This document shows positions 51,627 through 62,088 of a DNA stretch of 64,000 nt, piece after piece. Source of the DNA: Voacanga thouarsii. Lineage: Eukaryota; Streptophyta; Magnoliopsida; Gentianales; Apocynaceae. The stretch spans positions 62,001 through 126,000 of the forward strand of contig JANUWF010001636.1 in NCBI GenBank assembly GCA_026120185.1, read 5' to 3'. The first letter of the stretch is position 1. Every line of letters starts with the position of its first letter. The notes beneath the pieces were generated by a model that saw only the letters and a program-made list of their open reading frames with translations, did not search any database and was not told where the DNA came from. Both the position numbers and the translations under genes were made by a program.

Positions 51627-53280
51627 AGTAAGAGTGAGAAAGTAAAGAAAGAAGTTGAGGCAGAGAATGCGAAGTGAAAGCACCGTGTTATGAAGAGTAA
51701 CAACTCGACAGCGTAGCAGAAACTAAAGGAAGAAGAGGAGGGAGGGGATAAGAAAGCAAATCCACTATATGACTATGATTATTTAATCCAATAGCGATCG
51801 ATAAACCCATCCATGAATCCCACCAACTCTTGAACGCGACATTTCATCCATGTAATCCTTAAATATGGGAACAAAACTGGCCCCCCACTGTGTGGATATC
51901 CCACTATTCATGTTGGTGTTACCCTTAAAGATTACTGTAAACGTGCATGGTTTTAGACACTGAGGATGAAGATCGCTCAAAAAGCTTTGCTCAATAATGA
52001 TCAACTTTTTTTTTTTTTTTTTTATCATTGAAGATTGAATCATTTTTCTAGAAGACTCGTAAAATGCACTTTGGATCCTCTCTCTCCCAATACTATAATA
52101 CTGCTACATTAGTTTATACTTCATTTTTTTGGTAAATTTTTTTCAAATTTATTATAATATATCTATTTTCCTTTTAAAAGCAAAAAGCTTATTATGCTCC
52201 ATAATATCTTTACCTTCCTTCTAAACTTTGCACGGTAATTTGTATAATTAACCCCCCAAGCAAAGAGTAAGGTTGGAGCAAAGTTGTCCTAACTCAATTA
52301 TAGTTTTCTTGTCCGCCACCGCACCCAAACCCCCACCACCCCCCCCCCAAAAAAAAAAAGGTAAAAAGGAAGTAATATGGCAACATAATAATAGTGAGAG
52401 CTCCTGAAGTAAAGAAGACGATAGAGGGTCTGAAATTGTACGTATGCCAATGATAATTTTCCATTGCATTTTTTTCAAAAATATAAAATCAAATTATAAA
52501 TCTTAAACAATGAACCCTCTCTCTCTCTATATAGACAGATATACACATATTTAATACAACGAGATATATATATTATAATTAATGATCAAATATAAATCAG
52601 ACTTAATTACATCTATCAATCTATACCATAATAAGAAATATTATCACCCATTGATTACCATTTTACATTGTTGAATTGTTTTCCAAAAAAAATAAGGACA
52701 GTGAAGAGGAGTAAGGTACATTTGCATTACATGGGTGCATGTCACTATAATTTGATACTTTTTCACAACGCCACAATAATACCAACAATAAAACTTGCAA
52801 AAAGGAGTATAACGAACATTGCAAAAAATTGCTTGCCCTTTTTGGGGAAATGCCTTCTCTTTCAACTTCAACAATCATCCAATATTCTTACAAGAACATA
52901 CAGAAATAACACGTGTTGGATCATACATTGCCTATCCTGTACTTTAGGTTAAAGATTTGACGTTTCTTGTTCCTGGACGATGACTCTTTGTTGTTGCACG
53001 CAGTCAAGTGCATGATCAATGAAGAAACTAACGTGTCAACTGTGAGTAGGTCTATAAGAACTCAAGAGCTCCATAAGTTAAAAGACAACTTGGCCCTAGC
53101 TGCTGCTATTATTATTATTGTTGTTGTTGTTGTGAGTCCATGGTAGATTTTACTGGGCCTTTTGTTTCTTTGTGTTAATTAGCCATGGGCTTAACCCTTA
53201 TAATTAGGGACTTAATTAATGGGGTGAATATTAGAAAGACTTGATAGCAATTTTGTAACTTTCTGACTGATTAAACGTTA
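51627..53280. other. intergenic DNA without recognised genes
   Basis: AT-rich with homopolymer runs (for example poly(T) near 52009-52024 and poly(C)/poly(A) near 52340-52361) and a short ATT/GTT run near 53108-53133. No gene is supported. Confidence 0.45.
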
Positions 53281-55018
53281 TGCCAGAACGTGGTTTTAAT
53301 ATTCACATCATTGTTCAACCGTCAGAGACAGTTCAGAGAGAGGAGAAAGGCCAAGAGGAGGAGACAAAGGAAGGGGAAGAGCTCGAGGCTTCGAATTTAG
53401 GTAATCCGCGTTCCCCTTAAACTTTTATTGAGGTTTAATTAATGTCTAGAGTTCTTGATTTTACTGTTCTGATTTGGGGGGAAATGGGGTGAATGATGTT
53501 CTGATGGGGATTGATTGGGATTGTAGGTGTGGAAGAGGTTGGTGGTGATAAGGGTGATCTATGAGTAGGATTTCGGGTAAGGATTCTGACTTAACTGTGT
53601 TGATTTTCAACTGATGGTTTGGTTTTATGATTGTCTGTTTTTTTTTTTTTAATCTGAAAATTATGTTGGTATTCAATTGGATTGAGCATGGGAATAATTT
53701 GTTGTGATGTTGAGTTGTTTATGCTCAAGTAAGACTATATGATATGTACTTTACTATTCTTGTTCTGTACTGAATTTTGGTTGTTGAAATTCTGTTTTGT
53801 TCTATCATTTGTTTGGGGTTTGGTCTTGGTAGGGATATTGATCCCTTATGTTCTGTATACTGGCCCTAGGCTTGGGGGATACAATACCTTGCCCAATTCT
53901 GTGTACTGGCCCTCCTCCTAACAGGATAAAATAGTTAGGAAACTGATATCAGTTAGCCAAACCTTCTCCCCAAACATGTGTCATGAATTCTGGGTCTGTT
54001 CACATGATTTGAAAAGTTAGAAATGGTGTAGTGAACTGTTATGGAAAAATGGTAGGGTAACGGTTGTATTGTTCATTATTGGAGTGGTTGTGAATGTTGG
54101 GCCTTGTTCTGTTTCTTTGTGCATTTTGGCCTCTGATTTGTTCTGGTTTTATGTCCTTTCTTTGGTCTCTACTTTTCATGTATTGTGCTCTGTTTTTTTG
54201 GCAAATTTAGTTTGAACAGGCGCCGGTTGAAACAGATGCATTCCGAAAATTTTTCCGTGAAGAACTGGCGCTGGTTCTTCAACTAAACAAGCATCGGTTC
54301 CTATGTTCAACCGGCGCCGGTTGGTCCTCAGAAAATCGAACCTTCCATTTTTAGCTTCCATAGGCGCCGGTTAACATACCTAAACAGGCACCGGTTCATC
54401 TCAAAATCAGACCCCTTCTGTTTTGTTCCAACAGACGCTGTTTACTCTTCCTAATGGGCACCGGTTGACTTTCTAATTCTGAATCTCTTCAGTTTTATCA
54501 AAGTTACCTTTGTTTGTTGTATTATTCCTTAGTGTGTGCTTTAAGTGAGAAATATTTGAGCCTAAACCACAACCATGTGTTACCCTAACTAAGTCCACTG
54601 CTACCACTATTTTAAAGTTCAATGATTTGCGAAACTATATCTATGTAACTTGCTCAATCCCGGTTAAGTCATGATTCTTACTGAGCTGGTGAACTCATAC
54701 CTTACTTATCATTTCAGGTTCTCAGTTGAACGAGGAGGAATTAAACGGGTGGTTCGAAGAGGACCTAGAGTGACTAATTTGACGAGTTCATGTAACGTTC
54801 TCATTTATAGTCTACTTTATGACATTGGAGTTTTAGTACGTCTAGAGTTATTCCAAGGGATTAGTTAGATCGTTTTGCATTGTAACCGAATAATTATGAG
54901 TTTTGGCAATTTCAGTTATGATAGTTGAGTCTATTTTTGGTAATGTCTGTTCTGGTTTCGGGTTCGATATTCCATTTCGGGATACTGCCATGTCATCTCT
55001 CGGGTCCAGGGTGTGACG
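53281..55018. mobile_element. probable LTR or LTR-like fragment, Ty3/gypsy type
   Basis: The right end (TCTCGGGTCCAGGGTGTGACG, minus strand CGTCACACCCTGGACC) resembles the TGTCACACCC start of many plant gypsy LTRs with the first bases altered. The segment has no coding frame, contains the GGCGCCGGTT repeat block, and differs in composition from its AT-rich flanks. A left end and target duplication were not found, so the limits are approximate. Confidence 0.35.
54218..54466. repeat. dispersed GGCGCCGGTT repeat block
   Basis: Eight copies of GGCGCCGGTT or close variants (GGCGCTGGTT, GGCACCGGTT, GCATCGGTTC, GACGCTGTTT) lie within 250 bp, mostly in the same orientation, with unrelated DNA between them. 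The block is GC-rich in a moderate background. Confidence 0.85.
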
Positions 55019-56415
55019 ATTATTATTATTTTATTTTATTTTATTTTTTGGAAGTTGTACTTTGAGTTGGAAAATTTTTTAAATTTAATTTGGTGCAGAT
55101 CAGTTTTAATCAAAGAAGTTGATAAAGATTATTTCAACATTAGTTATAAAATAACTAGTGAATAGCAATGGGATAATAATTACAATTATTGGGAGAGTTC
55201 TTCAAGAAACAGTGGAGGGTTCTAATGTGCTCTAGTAGCAAAGTTCTAGGAATTGATTGGTTAGTGAGGATAAAATACCCTAAAACCCTAATTTTGTTAA
55301 ATTTTTATTGTTTAAATTGGATGAAAGGATAAGAATTTATACATTTTGAGAATCTAAGAACAAATAACTAACTTTTAAATTGAGAAAGATGACAATTTAA
55401 AAAAAAAAAACCTACACTTTTTACCTTTTTTTTTAATTAATTGAATTATTACTCCACCACTAGCCTGGTTATATTTTGAGGACAAAGATGATAGAGATGA
55501 CACCAAGCCTGCTTATGGAGGCGGGGCTGTGAGATCAATGCTGACCTCCCTGGAGGGGGACTATTGCTTAAATCTCATAATCTGACAGTGGCCGGTCTCA
55601 CAGAGGAGCTAAGGAGCTCGGCAGTTTGATCGTTAAAGAAACTGTGACAAATCTCTTGTTAGATCCTCAATTTCTATCAGTGTCAGACTAGAGAGGGAAG
55701 AGTTCAAACGAAAGAGTTCAGAAGCATATCCAACCAGTGAAACTTATGATTAATCCAAGAAATAACAGGCATTGTAGAGGAGCTCACCAGTGATGAGAAG
55801 GGTTCTTCGAGGAAATCATTGTAATAAGAAGTTGGGTGGGAGGTGGCCAGGTGGGGGTAGGATTCAGCAATTCAGTTCTATGGTGAGTGCATAACACCTG
55901 TGAGATTTTTCCTGAGCACGTAGATTGCATGCTGATACTATAGGACTAGTATTGTGATGCATATAGAGTTGCAACTTTCCTAATAGACATCATGGTCTAA
56001 ATCCAAAGAGGAGCTGCAGCTGCTGGTGGTGGGGCTTACTACATGCATCCTCAACCTAGTCTTGGATAGGGAGGTTCGCGGTGGATGGTTGGAGGCGGGT
56101 GCGCATGCAATTGGTTTCCTAGATTTTGATATGACTTCAACCAGTACATAGGTAATGCCTTCCCTAGTTATCCGTGATTCATTCTGCATGTACCGATTGT
56201 GATTATATTGAATTATTTTTAAAATATAAATATAATTTTAAATTTTATAAAAATTTTAAAAATTTAAATATTAACATTGTCATCTATTCAAAATATTAAC
56301 ATTTTACAAATAAAATTTATTTATATTTGATTTAACGTATAAAAGTTTTTTTAAAGACTAAATTATCCCTATTACAAATTGTAAAGTTAGTTTGAAAATT
56401 GAAAATTAATTAGTT
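55019..56415. other. unclassified intergenic DNA, partly GC-balanced
   Basis: The part 55440-56190 is not AT-biased and looks like decayed coding or transposon DNA, but no frame shows a recognisable domain. The rest is AT-rich. Confidence 0.35.
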
Positions 56416-56418
56416 TTA

Positions 56419-56712
56419 CTTCTTCCATAACCAACTATTTGGTAATTTTTGGAGTTTTTTTTTTGTCTACAATTATTTATAATTTTGTAAAATTAAAAAT
56501 ATATTTATTATTTTTTAAAACTATACTATTATTATTTATTACTCTATTAAACCATAATATCATTTATAACTTATTTAATATGTGTGATTCTTCAAAAATT
56601 ATAATACCTATTTGAGAACGGATACGATTAAAAAAATACGTTTGTAATTTTACAAAATGATAAATAATTATAAATTAAACAAATCTCCAAAAACAATAGT
56701 TATTTGAAGAAG
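56419..56712. mobile_element. MITE with long inverted repeats (294 bp)
   Basis: The left arm (CTTCTTCCATAACCAACTAT, then TTTTTGGAG, ATTATTTATAATTTTGTAAAA) is repeated inverted at the right end (minus strand CTTCTTCAAATAACTATTG, then TTTTTGGAGA, ATTATTTATCATTTTGTAAAA). The arms cover about 80 bp each, with TA at 56417-56418 and 56713-56714. Confidence 0.8.
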
Positions 56713-56714
56713 TA

Positions 56715-59700
56715 CATACATTTACATGTACACTGTAAACTTGATAAAGGTAAATATTATATTTATAACTATGTTAAATGCGTCTTACAATCTCCTTCAC
56801 ATGATCACATTAGAGTGTAGACGGGAGATGAGCCTCCATGATATCCTACAATCAGGGCGCCCCAAAAATTTTAAAATTTTTTTAATTTATTTATAAAATT
56901 TTCAACAACAAAAAAAAAATTCTGTATTTCAACCTTTCTTCAATTTTTTTTAAAATTATATTATTATTCCCTTAATATAACTTATCTCCCAAACCCTAAG
57001 TTCCTGATTCTGTTCCTGAATACTATTTTGAAAGATGGGGTCACACCAAATTGATAATCCCTTCTCCAGAATGGAGGCAAGAAATAATTGAGATGTTTAA
57101 AGTCCAACTTAGGACTCCTCCAACGGCATTCGTTTTCGTAATATAGCTGTTTGATCATGCATTACCGCATTAAACAGACAAGTGTTTTTGCGTCCGGGAC
57201 CTTTGCCTAAGCCTCTTCATGTGGAACCAAGAAGTTCAACAAATGTAGAAAGGTCGATCCACATTTTTGTTTTGTTTTTGTTTTTTTTTTTTTGTAAATG
57301 AATATGTCCCTTGTACAGAGAACAGGAAAAGTGAATTTCATCGCATTGTCTAATTCTAAAATTGCCATAACAGAGTGCTAAAATGGAAGAGGATTTCAAA
57401 TCGTGACAAGTTCATAGCTAGATTTCCTGATTTGTATCATCATGCCAACAATTTCATGTATTTTTGTCTCGTCAAGTGGCAACATTGAAGCTGACATCCA
57501 CCTACAAGGTTGGAAAAATAATGGAATTATAGAAGCTAAATTTTCCCCGGACAAGCGTGAAAGATTCCATTGATACGAGCATATAGGTTTTCTGCTAGAT
57601 TGAGACCTGAGAGAAGCTGCATGGAGTATCTTATATCAATAAAAAAGGACAAAATAATACTGCTCGTTACATTACATTTCCACATCCCGGCCCCTCCCTC
57701 CATCTCCATTGGAAATGATAATGGTTTCAGCATTCAACATTGATGAACCTAACTCCCATCAAACAACTTGGCTGAGGAGAAAAGCAAATAGAAATGAAGA
57801 GGGGGAAGTAATCTGAAGTGAATGTAGTGTTAATTATTTTATTTGACGGGAAGTAAATAAGGGTCATTCCTCAACATCAACATTTCTTGTCCTTCAAAGG
57901 AGATAAATTGAAAAAAAATTATTAATCACTAATTCATCTCATTTTGAGTTTAAAAATGAATAAATAGAATAAAATGAACGATATAAATTATAATTAAGTA
58001 GAAATTTCAATTTCTTCCGTCTTCCCTTACTCTCCTCTCGTACGAAACAAAAAGAAAGTTAAAACAACCCATCCCCTACCATGGACCAAACTATAGAATA
58101 TTCAATATTTAATAATTTAGTATAGTAAAAAAAAGCCATAATACATCATCAAAAATTGATGCTAGTGGAAACATATTATTCAACGTTGAAACGGATGTCC
58201 TATTATTTGTTATATTCTATTCTTTTTTGATTGAATGTCATTTTTTCTTACAATCACTATAAAGTTGTGATATAGAATTTGAGGTGAGGGACGAGAATTT
58301 CAAAGTGACTTCAATCTAAAATTTGACACCAACTTGTACTAGGCATGCCACAGTAGGTGGGATATTTTTGTGCAAAATCTCTCCTTTTTGGCCAGCAGAA
58401 AAGAAGAAAACATGCATGTAGAATATAGGCTTCCCTGTTATGACATGCGCCAACTTGTTTGAACATAATATCTAAAGCAATCTTCTTGTTCTGATTCCAT
58501 ATCCAACTCCAAGCTCCAGAGGGCAACTCTTATGATCTTTATCTTCTTCAGCAACTCTAGGAGTAGCTAGGAGCTCATGCAACTTGTAAATGGCGGCCCT
58601 TCTAATCTCCATAGGTGGGTATGACTCAGCAGTCTAGAATAGATCATCAGTGAATACATTCCCCCAAGAAACACTTCTTTGCACCCGTTATGCAAGAGTA
58701 TAATGTCCTTCTCATTATTGACCTAAAACCCCTAAACAAACCCAGATTTTTTAGCATCATTTCCACTTCAGTATATGAACCAAAGAACAAAATGTCACAA
58801 AGATAATGAATACTTTCGAGGGCACATATATTTTACCAGCCTTAAGATGGCATTGTACGTGAATGTACGGGTACATAAACGACTTCAATTATGCTGCATT
58901 TTCATATCAGGACAAACTAAACCTTAGTTTCCCTGTGACGCAGAACAACACAAATCATGATTTGGGAACTTTATTTTCTTTCAGCTGCCATTATAAAGAA
59001 AGGATAATGGTTGAAAAATCAAAAGGATAAAGTGAAGAAGCAATCCTTTTTGGCTCATTGGATGCTGTTATATACGGTCGTAAAGCACGGTGGATATCGA
59101 CTTTGATTGCCATTGACTATGATTGATCCATCAAAAGAGAAAAGTTAATGCTCAGTTGATGTTATATATGTACAAAAATATCAGAATATTTTCGTGGTTG
59201 AGATGAAAAAATACTCTATATATGATCCCATCAAAGTCATTTAACCAATCAGATTACAGATATACACACATCACTTACACACTTTGACAATTTCCAGCTG
59301 GAGGGATCTCCGAAAGCAATGAATTATTGGAGATCTGTTCTTGGTAAATCATGGGAATCTGTAATATCTACATGCACGAGATGAAATGGGCTGCAAAGGC
59401 ATTAGACGACTTTGACATGTCTGGCATTCTCCACTTTGTTCCTTGGCAACTCTTGCGGTCAAAATGACGTTTCATATCTTCAACTCTCTTTATCTAGGCT
59501 TAATTCTGTGAATGAGGTTTTTTCTGTCCACTGTTCGTTTCATAAAACATCAAATCCGAGTTCTTTACGGCAAATGGATGAAAACAAATAATTAAAGAAA
59601 AGCTAATCAAATCATCTTATCTCATTGGGTTTTGAAGCTCTTTCTTCTGTGGCTTTTATTTTTTTTTTTTCTGGGATTAACTAAAAAAAACACCCTGTAC

Positions 59701-59838
59701 TCTATCCTAAATCTCAATTTGCCCCCTTTTAAAAAAATTGTATCAATGTCGGCCTTTAATTAAAATTCCGTCCAAATAATTTATACAGTGACAGATAGAG
59801 GGTATGAAATATCCTTAAGGGCGATCTATACTTAATCG
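56715..59838. other. intergenic DNA, one possible exon remnant
   Basis: No complete gene is seen. On the minus strand near 58635 an acceptor-like TCTATTCTAG is followed by an open frame down to about 58475 whose translation (YPPMEIRRAAIYKLHELL and on) has protein-like composition. No family is recognised and no partner exon was found. Confidence 0.3.
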
Positions 59839-59939
59839 GAGGTGCAGAAGATTTGCAAGTCACTGAACGCTGGGGAAGAGGAAAGAAAGAGAAGAACAAT
59901 ATAAGGCTGTAAAAAGGAAGGAAGGTCGGCAGTGAGAAA

Positions 59940-61343
59940 CACTACAAGAAAAATGATAATTAGCGACATATATTTCTGACGGCTTCTGATTCATGACTAA
60001 TTTGTGACGGAACAACATTGAGAGTAAAAACTTTGAAAATAAAATTATTTTTTAATGTCCATAACTAATCCGTCGTTATTACCGACGAATATTTAGCCGT
60101 CGCTAATTAGAGACAGATTTGCGACGGTAATTATTCATTACCAGTAATTAAATTGAAAGTCATCGCAAATTCGTCGCTAATTAGCGACGGTATTTTTTAA
60201 TATTTAATTAACACTAAAAAATTAAAGTACCGTTATAAATCCGTTGTTAATTAGCAACAACTTTGCGACGGCCATCAAAAAATTTAAAAATAAATTTATT
60301 TTTTTAAATTTAAAAAATAAGTCGTCGCAATTTCCTTGTTAATTTGTGACGGCCATCCAAAATTTAAAAATAAATTTATTTTTAAAATTTTAAAAAAATG
60401 AGCCGTCGCAAATTCGTTGCTAATTAGAGACGACTTTGCGACGGTCATCCAAAGTTCAAAGATAAATTTATTTTTCAAAATTAAAAAAAATTAGCTGCGC
60501 AAATCTGTTGCTAATTAGCTATGACCCTCTAAAATTTAAAAATAAATTTATTTCTTTAAATTAAAAAAATTTAGCCGTCACTAATTAGTAACGGATTTGT
60601 GAACCTTCCAAAATTTGAAAATAAATTTAATTTTTTAAATTTGAAAAAATTAATTAATTTAGCTACGGATTTACGACGGCTCATTTTTTTCAAATTAAAA
60701 AAATAAATTTATTTTTAAATTTTGAATAGCTGTCTCTAATTGGCAACGGATTTGCGATGCCTTCCAAATTTTAAAAATAAAATTATTTTTAAAATTTGAA
60801 AAATGAGTCGTCGCAAATCCTTCGCTAATGAGTAATGAATTTATGACGAAAAATTGGGCCATCGCAGATCCATCATAAATCCATTGCAAATCCGTCGTTA
60901 ATTCACAAAAAAAAAATATATTATATAATTAATATATATTACAATAAATCACAAGAACATCAACAATGGTGGAGCATGTGTTTCCCCACAATAAGGACGT
61001 GGGTTCGAGCCCCATGTCCGACATAATCTCATAATATTCTTGACGGGTCAGGTCAAGTTCGGTTTGCCGAATCAAGGAGCTAATTAATTAATTTCTAAAA
61101 TAAAATAAATTAATTAACTTTTTAGAATAAAAATCTTTGACCGTTACAAATCTGTTGTTAAATTAATTAATTTTTTAAATAAAAATTTTTGTCCGTCGCT
61201 AAATTAATTAATTTTTTTAAATAATTTTTTTCGTCGTAAATCTTCCATTACGTTAATTATAAAGTAAATTATAATGTTATCAATTAAATGGCTGTCGCAA
61301 CTGTTTTAGACCATTGCTAATTTGATTTTTTTTTCTTGTAGTG
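59940..61343. mobile_element. non-autonomous CACTA (En/Spm) element (1404 bp)
   Basis: The ends are CACTACAAGAAAAATGATAA on the left and, on the minus strand, CACTACAAGAAAAAAAAATC on the right. The 3-bp target duplication AAA lies at 59937-59939 and 61344-61346. Subterminal regions carry many copies of GCGACGG, CCGTCGC and variants, as expected of CACTA elements. There is no transposase frame. The sister repeat unit at 61459-61663 shows the unoccupied site. Confidence 0.93.
60970..61025 (+). other. tRNA-like B-box fragment within the CACTA element
   Basis: TGGGTTCGAGCCCCATGTCC resembles a tRNA T-arm (GGTTCGANNCC), and the sequence before it looks weakly tRNA-like. No complete cloverleaf could be drawn, so it is at most a tRNA or SINE remnant. 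Confidence 0.3.
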
Positions 61344-61829
61344 AAAGGGGAGAAGGCAGGAAGGGAGGTGGAATTGCACGAGGGAAGTAAGGAAAAAGGA
61401 GAAGAAGACGGGGTCAATAACAGCAGGGGTGAGGAAGGAAGGAAGAAGAAGAAGGGTAGAGGTGAGGGATGAAGATTTGCAAGGCACAAGAAGGAAGAGG
61501 GAAGAAGGAGAAGAGTCAGAGAAGGCAAGAAAAAGAAGGTCGGTAGTGGGAAAAGGGAGAAAGCAAGGAGGGGAGATGGAATCGCAGGACGAAAGTAGGG
61601 GAAAAGGAGAAGAAAATGAGGGCAGTAACAGTAGGGATAAGGGAGGAAGAAGAAAAAGAATGGTGGAGGTGTAGATCTACAAGGCTTTTTGTCAAGAAAT
61701 TATTAATTAGATATGGCTTGTGGGATGTAGATGAAATGGGGTTCAGCCACTGGAAAAAATTAACGATTAATCCAGGGATTTAGAAATTAAAAGGAAATGG
61801 TTGGCAGACATTAAAGGGGAAAATATAGG

Positions 61830-62035
61830 GAGACGACCATGGAAGAGGTGGCAAATCGATGAAGGATGGAAAGGGAGAGAAGCAGAAGATGGGAGGCGGC
61901 CATGAAAGAGACAGGTGGCAAATCCAAGAGGTATGAAAAGGGAGAGAAGCAGAAGAAAGGGAAATGCGGCCATGGAAGAGAGAGATGGTAAATCAAGGAG
62001 GGATGAAAAGGGAGAGGAGCGAAGAGAGGGGAGAA
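61830..62035. repeat. three ~65-70-bp purine-rich tandem units
   Basis: Units begin GACCATGGAAGAG (61837), GGCCATGAAAGAG (about 61900) and GGCCATGGAAGAG (about 61970). Each continues with GGTGGCAAATC or ATGGTAAATC and GAAAGGGAGAG-type words. Confidence 0.85.
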
Positions 62036-62088
62036 AGGATTAGTGATGGCAGGGGAGCTGTGGCTTATGCACTGTGAGAGTGGGTCCT

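Larger units (their letters stand above)
59839..61663. repeat. ~210-bp GA-rich tandem duplication, first unit split by a CACTA element
   Basis: Unit A is 59839-59939 plus 61344-61458; unit B is about 61459-61663. Both contain GAAGATTTGCAAG, GGTCGGNAGTG and GGAGAAG followed by AATTGCACGA or AATCGCAGGA in the same order. The sequence is strongly purine-rich on the plus strand. Confidence 0.85.

Noticed and set aside
54218..54466. CRISPR-like array
   Set aside because: Motifs are only 10 bp with irregular spacing in a plant nuclear context; this cannot be a CRISPR array.
60970..61025. Functional tRNA gene
   Set aside because: Only the T-arm-like part is convincing; acceptor and D arms cannot be paired.
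61429..61674. Arg/Glu-rich open frame as a gene
   Set aside because: It is translation of a GA-rich tandem repeat, has no domain and is one unit of a duplication.
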